A stretch of DNA of 64,000 nucleotides from assembly GCA_034439755.1 (NCBI GenBank), contig JAWXAZ010000117.1, positions 1-64,000 of the forward strand. Reading direction: 5' to 3'. The notes below the pieces were generated by a model. That model saw only the letters and a program-made list of their open reading frames with translations. It was not told where the DNA came from and did no database searches. A program made the translations under genes and the position numbers. Position 1 is the stretch's first letter, and every line of letters begins with the position of its first letter. Positions 8,668 to 17,998 of this stretch are shown one piece after another. The DNA is from B1 sp034439755. GTDB lineage: Bacteria; Bacteroidota; Bacteroidia; UKL13-3.

Positions 8668-9504
8668 TTAGTTTTTCGCTCTGTAACTAACTTCAAGTGC
8701 ATGAATATCGATTAAGGGCTTCAAAAATTCTTCTAGTTGATAAACACTTAATTGGGAAGCTGCATCGCAAAGTGCGCTAGCTGGATCTGGGTGTGTTTCA
8801 ATAAAAACTCCATCTACACCGGCTGCTACCCCTGCCCTACTCAAAACTGGCAAGAATTCTCTTGCACCGCCCTTTGCATCTGCACTTGGAATGCCATATT
8901 TGCGAATGGCATGGGTAATATCAAAAACCACAGGATAACCAATTTGACCCAATAAGAAAAAACTTCTAGGGTCTACAATCATGTCGTTGTAGCCAAAAGT
9001 ATAACCTCTTTCTGTCAAGATAATTTGGTTGTTACCGGCATCAATGCACTTTTGAACGGGGTGTTTCATGTTTTCTGGCGCCAAAAATTGGCCGTGCTTG
9101 ATATTGATAACCCTACCTGTTTTTGCTGCTGCCACCATTAAAGTAGATTGCATACATAGGTAAGCAGGAATTTGCAACACATCGCAAACCTCACCTGCCG
9201 CAGCAGCTTGATCTGGATAATGAATATCGGTTAACAAAGAAAAGCCAAATTGCTCTTTTACTTTGGCAAGAATTTTTACGCCTTTATCTAAACCCGGACC
9301 ATCATAATATTTTAACGAGCTGCGATTATCCTTTTGAAAAGAGGATTTATAAATCATTTTGATGTTTAACTTCTCAGAAACCTCTTTCAGTTTCTCAGCA
9401 GTTTTCATCATGATAGATTCGTCCTCAATTACACAAGGTCCAGAAATTAGGAACAACTCATCGCTTCCACATTCAATATTTCCTACTTTAACTATTTTTG
9501 TCAT
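8668..9504 (-). CDS. kdsA: 3-deoxy-8-phosphooctulonate synthase
   Basis: Condenses phosphoenolpyruvate with D-arabinose 5-phosphate to Kdo-8-phosphate for lipid A core. The 278-residue length matches. Conserved signatures are ISGPCVIEDE, KSSFQKDNRSS, VAAAKTGRVINIKHGQFLAP, ILTERGYTFGYN and FIETHPDP. Cys24 in SGPC together with the His, Glu and Asp in DITH, IETH and LCDA fit the metal-dependent class (Aquifex type) rather than the Asn class of E. coli. The usual DATHSVQ motif is altered to DITHAIR, which is unusual. It lies between the HepT remnant and the barrel gene in the kdn operon. Confidence 0.88.
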   Translation of the reverse strand: MTKIVKVGNIECGSDELFLISGPCVIEDESIMMKTAEKLKEVSEKLNIKMIYKSSFQKDNRSSLKYYDGPGLDKGVKILAKVKEQFGFSLLTDIHYPDQAAAAGEVCDVLQIPAYLCMQSTLMVAAAKTGRVINIKHGQFLAPENMKHPVQKCIDAGNNQIILTERGYTFGYNDMIVDPRSFFLLGQIGYPVVFDITHAIRKYGIPSADAKGGAREFLPVLSRAGVAAGVDGVFIETHPDPASALCDAASQLSVYQLEEFLKPLIDIHALEVSYRAKN

Positions 9505-9521
9505 ATTCGTATTTTAAAAAT

Positions 9522-9728
9522 TCAGCTTTTTTTACACGTTTCACTAATTATTTCAATGCTGCGTTCAACAGCTTTTCTTAGAACAATGTTCTCATAAAAT
9601 TGATTGTACTCAAAACCATTCGTATAATTTAGTATAAAGCCGCATTCATCAGCTATATGTTTAACAAATTCTATATTAGAATGATACTTTTCTACTTTAA
9701 GTTTACAATCTTCTAAACAAACCTTCAA
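9522..9728 (-). pseudogene. Truncated HepT-like (DUF86) gene
   Basis: The 68 residues match the middle of HepT toxins: a helix with KYHSNIEFVKHI, then YENIVLRKAVERSIEIISE, which corresponds to the family's conserved RxAVERxLEIIGE helix. The frame stops right after this, before the HEPN Rx4-6H catalytic motif expected about 20 residues later, and kdsA starts 17 bp further on. No MNT nucleotidyltransferase partner is present. Its start overlaps the 3' end of kdnB. It is best read as a remnant left by an old insertion between kdnB and kdsA. Confidence 0.5.
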
Positions 9729-10785
9729 TTCGTTCGATGGTCATTATATCTTTCCAATCTGTTCCCAAGGCATGGTTCCACATGTGCGGTAAGTTATAGG
9801 CTACATGGGCCATGGCAGTAATTTCTGCATCAGACCAATTGGCGGCTAAATTTTGCGGCAGTTCAATATGATGTTTCACCAACATGGTTTTAAATTCGGC
9901 CACACCCTCGGGGTAAAAATCGCCCAAATGTTGAAAGGCTAAGCAATTGGCAAAACAATGTTTTTCGCCAAAAATTTTGCTTAAGCCATAACTCAAAGCA
10001 TGACAAACACCTACTTCGGAATAGGTTAAACTTAAGCCACCCATTAAAGAAGCCACCATTAATTTATCGTCGTTCTCTGGCGATTGTCCCGAGTTTTCGC
10101 TTGAATAAATGTCTCTACATAATTTTAAAGATTGCTCGCCATAAGCCATGCTATAAGCATTGTTTAAAATGCCATCTCTACTTTCTATGCAATGAATAAA
10201 AGTATCCATTCCGGTATAAAACCATTTATCTACTGGAACGCTTGCTGTTAACTCAGAGTCCAAAATCACCTGATCAAAGATGGTCCAATCGCACTTAAGT
10301 CCGAGCTTTTTCTCAGGACCAGTTAACACAGCAGTCATGCTACATTCTGCGCCTGTTCCAGAAATTGTAGGAACCCCCAAATGGTACACTCCTGGATTTT
10401 TTATTAGGTTCAGACCTTGGTAATTTTGAGATGGACCTTCATTGCAAAGCATTAAAGCCAAGGCCTTGCCAATATCCATAATACTGCCGCCACCAATGCC
10501 AATAACTCCGCTGGGCAAACCTTTGTTGCTTAATATTTGGTCTCTAAGTTGATCAATTTGCTCGGTAGTAGGCTCGTGCGGATCTACGTCTATAAAATAA
10601 ACGGTATCCTCTTGCCTTTGCTGCAAACGGTTTTCAAGGCTTTTGCCCTTAAAATAATGATCTACAATATAAACAAAATATTGCTGGTTGCGCGTTCTAA
10701 TGGGTTCAACAATTTGGGCTAATTGGTTAAAGCTACCCCGACCAAAAACGGTTTTTTCTATGGATTTAAAATTCTTATGACTCAT
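9703..10785 (-). CDS. kdnB: 3-deoxy-alpha-D-manno-octulosonate 8-oxidase (KdnB), iron-dependent alcohol dehydrogenase family
   Basis: Oxidises C8 of Kdo to an aldehyde, which KdnA then aminates. The 360-residue protein starts MSHKNFKSIEKTVFGRG, matching the KdnB N-terminus. The nucleotide site shows GIGGGSIMDIGKA (about 96-108). The metal ligands of the family are present: Asp194 and His198 in GMDTFIHCIES, His262 in GVCHALSYG and His276 in FGEKHCFAN. PTISGTGAECS is also conserved with KdnB of Shewanella. ATG 10785 is preferred over an upstream extension at 10833 that would overlap kdnA. It follows kdnA by 14 bp. Confidence 0.85.
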   Translation of the reverse strand: MSHKNFKSIEKTVFGRGSFNQLAQIVEPIRTRNQQYFVYIVDHYFKGKSLENRLQQRQEDTVYFIDVDPHEPTTEQIDQLRDQILSNKGLPSGVIGIGGGSIMDIGKALALMLCNEGPSQNYQGLNLIKNPGVYHLGVPTISGTGAECSMTAVLTGPEKKLGLKCDWTIFDQVILDSELTASVPVDKWFYTGMDTFIHCIESRDGILNNAYSMAYGEQSLKLCRDIYSSENSGQSPENDDKLMVASLMGGLSLTYSEVGVCHALSYGLSKIFGEKHCFANCLAFQHLGDFYPEGVAEFKTMLVKHHIELPQNLAANWSDAEITAMAHVAYNLPHMWNHALGTDWKDIMTIERIEGLFRRL

Positions 10786-10799
10786 GATTTTAAAAACAA

Positions 10800-12005
10800 T
10801 TAAGCGGTCTGAACCAATACAGCGTTGATGCAAGCAGTCATTTTTTGTACCAACTCAGCAACTTCCTTATCTGTCCATCCTGCCTTAATACCAAATGAAA
10901 TTAAGCGACCAATGGTTTCTTGCGTTTTAGGCAATTCCATATTTTGATAATCTTGCGGCGCACCCAATAATTGCACATTGGTTCTTGCAGCTACTTTACC
11001 TTCCTTAATATGCGACCATTGGTTAATAAAATGGTACATATTGGTAAACCAATAATTAAAGCCAGCTACACCATTTTTATTAAATTCTTCTACCACTTTC
11101 ATGGCAACCTCTGTATTAGGTAGCAACATATTTAAGAAGGTTGCCGAATCGCCATTTGGATCAGGAATGGTGGCAAAACTTACTCCAGAAATCTTACCTA
11201 GTTCGTTCATTAAATGCACCTTATGTAAGTTGTTCTTTTCGCGAATCATAGGTACACGACGGGTTTGAGCCAAACCTATTGCTGCATGCAACTCAGAAAT
11301 TCTATAATTAAATCCAAGGACAGGGTGATTTTCCATACCACGGTTATTTCCTTGGTGATTGTGCCCATGATCGGAATAATTATCGGCTAATTTATAAGCA
11401 GCTTCATCGTTGGTAACCATAACCCCACCTTCGCCGGCAGTGGCAATTTTAAAGAAGTCGAAACTATAGCACCCTGTTTTACCAAATAAACCTGTTGATA
11501 CACCTTGGTAACTAGCAGCCATTGCTTGTCCTGCATCTTCCACTAGCACTAAATTATGCTCTTTAACCACTTGCATAATTTGGTCCATTTGAGCCATTTG
11601 GCCACACATGTGCACCAATAAAATGGCTTTGGTTTTAGGCGTTATTGCTTTTTTAATTCCATCTGCGCTTAGACAAAGCGTTTCATCAATTTCTGCAAAA
11701 ACAGGTAAGGCACCCGCAAATATTACAGCTTCAACACTTGCTATATACGTAAAAGGCGGAACAATTACCTCGTCGCCAGCGCCAATTCCTGCAGCAGCCA
11801 ATGCGCATGAAACGGCGGTACTTCCGCTAGAAACGGCGTGTGCATATTTAGCACCCACTAACTTTGCCACTTCAACTTCAAACTCTTTTGCTTTCCAAAT
11901 GCCATTTCTTTGGGCATCGTGGTTAAATCTAAAAAAGATGCCTGTTTCCAGCACATCGTTTATTTCTTTGCGCTCCTCAGCGCCATAAAATTCGGTACCT
12001 GCCAT
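10800..12005 (-). CDS. kdnA: 8-amino-3,8-dideoxy-manno-octulosonate transaminase (KdnA), DegT family
   Basis: PLP-dependent aminotransferase that puts the amino group on C8 of oxidised Kdo, giving Kdo8N. The 401-residue length and fold signatures fit the DegT/DnrJ/EryC1 family: SSGSTAVSCALAAAGIGAGDEV, VPPFTY, Asp157 in VEDAGQA (pairs with the PLP pyridine nitrogen) and the Schiff-base Lys186 in SFDFFKIATAGEGG. Adjacency to kdnB is the same arrangement as in Shewanella oneidensis, where these two enzymes were shown to make Kdo8N. It is the first gene of the minus-strand operon. The family alone would not define the substrate; the neighbour does. Confidence 0.85.
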   Translation of the reverse strand: MAGTEFYGAEERKEINDVLETGIFFRFNHDAQRNGIWKAKEFEVEVAKLVGAKYAHAVSSGSTAVSCALAAAGIGAGDEVIVPPFTYIASVEAVIFAGALPVFAEIDETLCLSADGIKKAITPKTKAILLVHMCGQMAQMDQIMQVVKEHNLVLVEDAGQAMAASYQGVSTGLFGKTGCYSFDFFKIATAGEGGVMVTNDEAAYKLADNYSDHGHNHQGNNRGMENHPVLGFNYRISELHAAIGLAQTRRVPMIREKNNLHKVHLMNELGKISGVSFATIPDPNGDSATFLNMLLPNTEVAMKVVEEFNKNGVAGFNYWFTNMYHFINQWSHIKEGKVAARTNVQLLGAPQDYQNMELPKTQETIGRLISFGIKAGWTDKEVAELVQKMTACINAVLVQTA

Positions 12006-12264
12006 TGTTATTGAATTATATTACAAAAGTACCGTTTAAAGACGAGAATTTATAATTCATTTAAAGGCAATACCAATTCGCTTATAACCCCAAATAGGAA
12101 TATTAGTCCCGTTTTGAACCAACATTAAAATAATTTTATACATATTAAAAAAAAATAAAAACTATACTTAGTTAAAAACAAGCAAGTTTCGTTGAATTTG
12201 CAGTAGGAATATGAAATGGCACCTTGATTGTACTATAGATTACAAATATCAAAACAACAAACTT

Positions 12265-12666
12265 ATGAGAAGATTAATTTATCTATTTGCAGCCATTGCA
12301 TTGATTGCAAGTTCATGTAAAAAAGGAAGTGAAGATTTAACGCCTGAACCAATCGCAGTTGCAAAGAATTTTAAAGAGATTAAGACCGACCCAAATTTTA
12401 ATTGGGAAACCACCCATAAATTTACACTAATTGTAAAAGGCTTACCAACCGAAGCAATAATAACAAACACCTTGAAGGTTACTTCTGTAGATGGCAAATC
12501 TATTTACTTTACATCCTTGCATCAAATGAATCAATCTTTAACAACTAAATTTATTATTCCAATTGATCAGAAAGAAATTTTGGTTCAATACGGAAGTATC
12601 AATAAAAAGTATATTACAAGTAAGAAACAAATTGATTTCGATTTTACGGTAGAAAACCCAGAATAA
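12265..12666 (+). CDS. Small lipoprotein, paralogue 1 of the LruC-associated family
   Basis: A 133-residue protein with a lipoprotein signal (ALIASSC then KKG) followed by a beta-rich domain. Shared with the genes at 12704 and 14894 are a NFxWxTT/S motif (NFNWETTHKFT), SLHQMNQS near residue 85 and QYGSINKKY near the end. The frame is open from 12211, but the ATG at 12265 begins the signal peptide. Function unknown. Association with LruC-domain proteins in both cassettes suggests the two work together at the cell surface. Confidence 0.7.
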   Translation: MRRLIYLFAAIALIASSCKKGSEDLTPEPIAVAKNFKEIKTDPNFNWETTHKFTLIVKGLPTEAIITNTLKVTSVDGKSIYFTSLHQMNQSLTTKFIIPIDQKEILVQYGSINKKYITSKKQIDFDFTVENPE

Positions 12667-12703
12667 AACAGCAAGTATTAATAAATTTCATAAATTTGCT
12701 TAT

Positions 12704-13123
12704 ATGAAGAGTGAGACACTAAATAAATTTTTTGCGATACTAAGTATTGCAGTTTTAATAAGCTTTTCGGCTTGTTTAAAAATGCCAGAACTTCCACCAA
12801 AAGAAGATACACAAAGCAACAAAAAATTTGCCGATTTAGTAACTAGTCCGAGTTTTAATTGGGGAACAACTAAGAAGGTTACGGTAAATGTTTTCGGTTT
12901 AATAAATCAAAACATTTCTGGAACTTTAAAATTAAGTGAAAAAGTAAGTGGCGCAATCCATTATATGGGTAGTCATTTAATGAGTGAGACAATTTCTCTA
13001 AAGTTGGAGATTCCAACCTCACAAGACTCAATTAAGCTCACCTTTGGATCGATTTCTAAAATGTACGTAATAAGTGGAAGCACAATAAACATGGATTATA
13101 TTATAGATTATCCAGAAAACTAA
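12704..13123 (+). CDS. Small lipoprotein, paralogue 2
   Basis: 139 residues with lipobox FSAC. The same core features as its neighbour are present: SFNWGTTKKVTVNVFGL, YMGSHLMSE and LTFGSISKMYV. It is 37 bp after paralogue 1 and 13 bp before the LruC-type gene, so the three are probably one transcript. Divergence from paralogue 1 is high, so this is not a recent duplication. Confidence 0.7.
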   Translation: MKSETLNKFFAILSIAVLISFSACLKMPELPPKEDTQSNKKFADLVTSPSFNWGTTKKVTVNVFGLINQNISGTLKLSEKVSGAIHYMGSHLMSETISLKLEIPTSQDSIKLTFGSISKMYVISGSTINMDYIIDYPEN

Positions 13124-13136
13124 TAAATTTAAAGAC

Positions 13137-14618
13137 ATGAAAAAAATAATAGCATCAATTGCCGCATTACTTTTAGCACTAAATGTAAGTCAGGCGCAAT
13201 CGGTTACCTTAACGTGTGAAAATTCTGCCAGTTCACAAAGCACTACTAATAACCGCAATTATGATATTGCCAATTGCTGGGTATTTGGCGGAGTAAGCTA
13301 TCAAAGTACAAATGTTTTAAATGGCGTTTAATCGTTTCAAAGTGGCGCGGCGAGTAATCCTTTACCAAATGCATTTTGGATTAAATCACCTTGGGTAAAA
13401 CCAGGATCGGCAAATATTACTTTGCGTACAAGACTATCTGCAGCCAATGGTTCAACTAGGTCGCTAATTTTTTCGTATATTCCTTATTTAGCAACTGGTG
13501 GTAATTCAGCCAAAGAAGGCACACCAGTGGTATTCTCTACTTATGATTGGGCAGTTATCAATACGGGGGATTTAAACATTTCGGTACCTATGCCTGTAGC
13601 TATTGCCAATTCAAATCAAGTTTTTAAAGTTATGATAAGTTTTGCAGGAAACGGCGGCAACTCAAGAATTATTGGAGACAACATTGTTATTCCAGGAACC
13701 TATTGGGCAGACCCAAGTAATAGTTGTTTTCCAGCGGCCTTAATTATAGATTCGGATGCCGATGGCGTTGCAGATGCCGACGATGCTTATCCAAATGATG
13801 CTACACGAGCTTATAATAATTGGTATCCAGCAGCAGGATATGGCACTTTAATGTTTGAAGATTTATGGCCAGCGACGGGCGATTATGATTTTAATGATTT
13901 GGTGATTGATTATAGATATAATTTAGTGACGAATGCGGCAAACAAGGTAGTTGAGATGAAAGGGCAATTTGTTACAAGGGCAATTGGAGCAAGTTTTCGC
14001 AATGGATTTGCTTTTCAGTTAGACAATTTGGTTAACACAAAAGTTACTGAAGTTACAGGCGCCAAATACCATGGGGCAACTTGGTTAAACAACGCAGCAA
14101 GCGGATTAGAGAATGGTCAAACGAATGCCAATGTAATTGTATTTGATGATGCACAAAAAGTGTTGCCATCGCCAGGAGGAAGTGGTTCTAATACTATCCC
14201 AGCAAACCCAAGAGTGGCGCCAGATACAACCTCTATCAATATTACCTTTACTAGTACAAGTGGCCAAATGATAGCGATATCTGATGTATCTTTTAATCCA
14301 TATATTATTATTGATCAAGTGAGGGGCAAGGAATTACATTTGCCAAATTATGTGCCAAGTGCGAAAGTAAACACCAGCTTTTTTGGGCAGATGCAAGATA
14401 ATAGCATCCCTGCTTCTGGCAGGTATTATAAAACAGAAGGTAATTTACCATGGGCTTTAAATGTTACGAGCTCTATTCCTTATACCCATACCACCAATGA
14501 TTTTGTTTCTGCTTATTTGAAATTTGCAGAATGGGCGCAAAGCAATGGAACCTTGTATACAGATTGGTATCAGGATAATTCTGGGTACCGCAATGTAACT
14601 AAACTCTTTGTTCCATAG
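13137..14618 (+). pseudogene. LruC-domain secreted protein interrupted by an in-frame TAA
   Basis: The signal peptide (LLALNVSQAQ) and first 64 codons are open, then TAA at 13329-13331. The same frame stays open for another 429 codons to 14618. The product would be about 493 residues, the same as the intact paralogue at 15355, with matching landmarks: NAFWIKSPWVKP, YWADPSNSC, a Ca-binding-like DSDADGVADADDAYP and the LruC core MFEDLWPATGDYDFNDLV. Everything after the stop is well conserved, so the lesion is recent, is read through, or is a sequence error. Confidence 0.85.
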
Positions 14619-14639
14619 TTAAAAAAATTAGCTATTTTT

Positions 14640-14675
14640 AAAAAGCCATCGTAATGTACGATGGCTTTTTTTGTT
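14640..14675 (+). terminator. Rho-independent terminator after the first LruC cassette
   Basis: Stem AGCCATCGTA/TACGATGGCT (14644-14666, loop ATG) is followed by TTTTTTTG. Confidence 0.85.
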
Positions 14676-14893
14676 TATTATTTTTTGCCTGATACGCCCT
14701 GAAAACTATCTCTTTTTGGGACATTTAAATCTTTTTGAAACATTATTTCATTTTGGAGCATAACTAAAACTATCTATAAAATTATTTAAACTCCTATCTG
14801 TAAGCTACTTATAGGTTTGGCACAGCATAATTTCTACTTGGCTCCTAGTTTGTATTAGTAAAGAAAAGCAAATAACAACTAAAAATAAACTAT

Positions 14894-15310
14894 ATGAAAA
14901 ATTTAATGATCATTGCAGCCATCGCAGTATTAGGATTAAGCTCATGTAAAAAAGACTTAATGGACAGAGTAACTCCAACTTCAAAAACCCAGACTCAAGA
15001 TGCAAGTAAATTTGCCGAAATTAGAGTTCAAGAAAATTTTGATTGGAAGACCAGCAAAGAATTTACAATGAATGTTGCGGGTTTAGAAACCATTGCACCA
15101 ATTAACAGTACTATAAAAGTAACTTCTGACGATGGTAAAATAGTTTTCTACCAAGGTTTACATGGCATGAATGAGAGCTTCCAAACTAAATTTATGGTTC
15201 CTGCACATATCAAAGGCATAATAGTAAGCTTTGGTAGTATTTCAAAAAACTATGGTACTTTAGCAAAACAAATTCAGTTCAACTATTTAACAGATAGCAC
15301 CGCTGAATAA
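14894..15310 (+). CDS. Small lipoprotein, paralogue 3
   Basis: 138 residues with lipobox LSSC. NFDWKTSKEFTMNVAGL, YQGLHGMNESF and VSFGSISKNYG align with the lipoproteins at 12265 and 12704. It is 44 bp upstream of the intact LruC-domain gene. The leader contains TAGTTTGT, a partial -7 match, about 40 bp before the ATG. Function unknown. Confidence 0.7.
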   Translation: MKNLMIIAAIAVLGLSSCKKDLMDRVTPTSKTQTQDASKFAEIRVQENFDWKTSKEFTMNVAGLETIAPINSTIKVTSDDGKIVFYQGLHGMNESFQTKFMVPAHIKGIIVSFGSISKNYGTLAKQIQFNYLTDSTAE

Positions 15311-15354
15311 TCAATTGAAGTAATAATAAAATTAAAATCATAAAAAATCATAAA

Positions 15355-16836
15355 ATGAAAAAAGCAATTTTAGCATTAGTCCTTTTAACGAGTTTAACTG
15401 CATTTACAAATGCCCAAACGATTTTGCCTTTATTGTCTGCTGAATCTGGTAACAGATCTGTTGAACAAGCAAACTGTTGGGGATTTGGTTCAATATCTTA
15501 CACGAATATAGCTGCTCAATTAATAACAGGTACAACTTCAATGAGAAGTAATTCTCCAACAAACCTTGACCCAAATGCCTGTTGGATAAAAACACCTTGG
15601 ATTAAACCAACTACTGGTAATATTACCTTGAAAATAAAGTTTGAAAGCACATCTGCTGCTACAACTAGAAGAATTATTTTAAGCTATTCGCCTTATGATG
15701 CATCTGCGGGTGTTTATAAAGAAGGCACTTATGTTCGTTTTGATTCAATTCAATACGAGCCTAGCCTTCCTACATCGGCGCAAAGTTTAACATTTGCCTT
15801 GCCTGCTGCCATTATAAATTCAACTACACCATATAAGATTAGAATTAGTTTTGTTGGTACTGGCGGTATTACAAGGTATAATATTGATGATGTAATGATT
15901 CCTGCTATTTATTGGTCTGATCCAAGTAATTCTTGTTTGCCTATACCTTCAATAGTTGATAAAGATAAAGATGGTGTTGCTGATGCGGATGATGCTTATC
16001 CTGAAGATGAAGAACGAGCTTACAATACTGATTTGGTAAAAGAAGCTACTCTGATGTTTGAAGATTTATGGCCTAATACGGGTGATTATGATTTCAATGA
16101 TCTGGTAACTAAATACAATGCAGTAGCGGTTACAAATGCCGACAATAATGTGGTAGAAGTTTTGTTAAACGTAGAATTGAGAGCTATTGGTGCAAGTTTT
16201 AACAATGGTTTTTTAATGCAGTTCGACAACTTAGATGCAAAAAGAATTACTGGTGTTAAAGGCAATAATATGAGCAAAACAGAATGGGCAAATTTTAGCG
16301 ATAATGGAACAGAAAACGACCAGAAATATGCCAATATATTGATATTTTCTGAAGCATTTAAGGTATTGCCTTCTCCTGGTGGATCGGGTGTAAATGTTAA
16401 TCCAGAAGCCCAATATGTGAACCCTGAAACATTGAAAATTGTCATTTCATTTGATACAAATAAAGATAATACAACGGGTTTAAAAGAATTGGCATTGAAT
16501 CCATACATCATCGTGAATCAAAATAGAGAGATTGAAGTTCACTTAGCAGATTATATGCCATCTAGTAAGGCTACTCTAAAATTATTTGGCACTGCAAATG
16601 ATAATAGCAATCTTGAAAAGGGAAGAACTTACAGAACATCTAGCAACTTACCTTTTGCCTTGCAAATTGAAAAAACTGCCCCGCACATGGTTGAGAAGCA
16701 AGATATCTTGAAAGGTTATTTGAAATTTGCAGAATGGGCGAAGTCCAATGGCGAATTATACCGTGATTGGTATAGCAATACCGAAAAAGGTTACAGAGAA
16801 GAAAAATTGTTATACTTTATAAAAGGTGATAAATAG
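15355..16836 (+). CDS. LruC-domain secreted protein
   Basis: 493 residues with a signal peptide (LTAFTNAQ). Residues about 20-180 form a beta-rich adhesin-like region ending IYWSDPSNSC. A short acidic DKDKDGVADADDAYP resembles a thrombospondin type-3 calcium repeat. The LruC domain follows from about 222 (MFEDLWPNTGDYDFNDLV) to the end with YLKFAEWAKSNG and a C-terminal DWYSNTEKGYRE. LruC was named from a Leptospira surface antigen, and the domain's role is unknown. There is no T9SS tail. This is the intact partner of the interrupted gene at 13137. Confidence 0.8.
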   Translation: MKKAILALVLLTSLTAFTNAQTILPLLSAESGNRSVEQANCWGFGSISYTNIAAQLITGTTSMRSNSPTNLDPNACWIKTPWIKPTTGNITLKIKFESTSAATTRRIILSYSPYDASAGVYKEGTYVRFDSIQYEPSLPTSAQSLTFALPAAIINSTTPYKIRISFVGTGGITRYNIDDVMIPAIYWSDPSNSCLPIPSIVDKDKDGVADADDAYPEDEERAYNTDLVKEATLMFEDLWPNTGDYDFNDLVTKYNAVAVTNADNNVVEVLLNVELRAIGASFNNGFLMQFDNLDAKRITGVKGNNMSKTEWANFSDNGTENDQKYANILIFSEAFKVLPSPGGSGVNVNPEAQYVNPETLKIVISFDTNKDNTTGLKELALNPYIIVNQNREIEVHLADYMPSSKATLKLFGTANDNSNLEKGRTYRTSSNLPFALQIEKTAPHMVEKQDILKGYLKFAEWAKSNGELYRDWYSNTEKGYREEKLLYFIKGDK

Positions 16837-16850
16837 GAACTGCATCAATA

Positions 16851-16885
16851 AAAAAAGCCCAGCATTGTTGCTGGGCTTTTTTTAT
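16851..16885 (+). terminator. Rho-independent terminator after the second LruC cassette
   Basis: Stem AAAAGCCCAGCA/TGCTGGGCTTTT (16853-16880, loop TTGT) is followed by TTTATT. With A runs on its left it can also serve mnmH, which converges from the right. Confidence 0.85.
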
Positions 16886-16921
16886 TTTTAAAAGGAAAGC
16901 CCCAACAATCTTTATTGTGTA

Positions 16922-17944
16922 TTATGATTCTTGAGGTTGAATGGAAAGCAAATGTTGGATGAGCCCATTACCTGCCAATTCTATTTTACATGAATTTTGT
17001 GGTATGCGTTGCTCAAACCCAAACGTATATTGTTTATCGTAGTGTTGTAGTACCATTTTTGCCCAGGTTTCTACATCACCATTTTCTAAAGCTTCAATGG
17101 CCATTCGGTTATTTAAATCGCCCATTCGTTTGCATAATTTTGCCGTTATTTCGCTTAATGTTTTTGGGTCGAAAACACCATATTCGTCGATAATATGCTT
17201 CAAACGCATTTCAAAAGGGTAATCCAGAAAGTGAACATAACTGTTCCTAATACCCTCGTAAACGGAATTTGGCACTTGGAGTTTGCCAATTAATCTACTT
17301 TCGTCTTCTACCCAAATGAGTTGGTTCGAACCGAATTTTCTTAAAACATCATAAACTTTGTTTTCAAATTGTTCTTGAGTAGGTTGTTGTGGGTCTAAAC
17401 CCAATGAACCAAAGGCAGAACCTTTGTGGTTAGCCAAATTTTCAATATCCAAAACCTGGGCTCCTTTGGCCAACATTTCTTGCAATATCTCTGATTTTGC
17501 ACAACCTGTTAGTCCGCCCAGCACTTGAAAAGCAAATTCTTGCCCAAAAAAGTCCAAGACCTGCGCCCTATAGGTTTTATAGCCGCCTACAATCAAATTC
17601 ACCTTAAAGCCTGCAGAACTAAGTAGGTTCGACATAATTTGACTGCGCAAGCCGCCCCTCCAGCAATGAATATAAATTTCTTTGCCTTCAAAATCGCGGT
17701 AAGCAACTTTGAGGTACTGCGTAAATTTGGGTCCAACCAATTTATACCCTAAAATCACTGCAGCTTGATGACCTTGTTGTTTGTAACAAGTGCCCACCAA
17801 CTTCCTTTCTTCGTTATTTAAGATAGGAAAAGACCTAGCACCTGGAATATGGCCTTGTTCAAACTCGCCTTCGCTCCTTGCATCGAGCAATAAAATGGGC
17901 TCATTTAAGGCTAGAACATCTGATATGGTAATTAATTTTAACAT
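16922..17944 (-). CDS. mnmH: tRNA 2-selenouridine / geranyl-2-thiouridine synthase
   Basis: Modifies the wobble 2-thiouridine of tRNAs through geranylation and selenation. The 340 residues comprise an N-terminal rhodanese domain with LLDARSEGEFEQGHIPGA and catalytic Cys94 in IHCWRGGLRS, then a P-loop domain with GLTGCAKSEIL (about 144-154). The usual Walker A here is GxTGSGKT; the glycine before the lysine is alanine in this protein, which is unusual. It is divergent from guaA with a short shared upstream region. Confidence 0.88.
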   Translation of the reverse strand: MLKLITISDVLALNEPILLLDARSEGEFEQGHIPGARSFPILNNEERKLVGTCYKQQGHQAAVILGYKLVGPKFTQYLKVAYRDFEGKEIYIHCWRGGLRSQIMSNLLSSAGFKVNLIVGGYKTYRAQVLDFFGQEFAFQVLGGLTGCAKSEILQEMLAKGAQVLDIENLANHKGSAFGSLGLDPQQPTQEQFENKVYDVLRKFGSNQLIWVEDESRLIGKLQVPNSVYEGIRNSYVHFLDYPFEMRLKHIIDEYGVFDPKTLSEITAKLCKRMGDLNNRMAIEALENGDVETWAKMVLQHYDKQYTFGFEQRIPQNSCKIELAGNGLIQHLLSIQPQES

Positions 17945-17998
17945 TATTGCTTGCTTGGACTAAAATTGTCGGGAAAAATAATGAAATTCGCAGCACGT

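Noticed and set aside
9505..12005. Complete toxin-antitoxin system in the kdn operon
   Set aside because: Only a fragment of HepT is present, without the catalytic motif or the MNT partner.
17323..17332. GGTTCGAACC as a tRNA T-arm
   Set aside because: It lies inside mnmH and no cloverleaf can be folded around it; the 10-mer is part of a wider motif.
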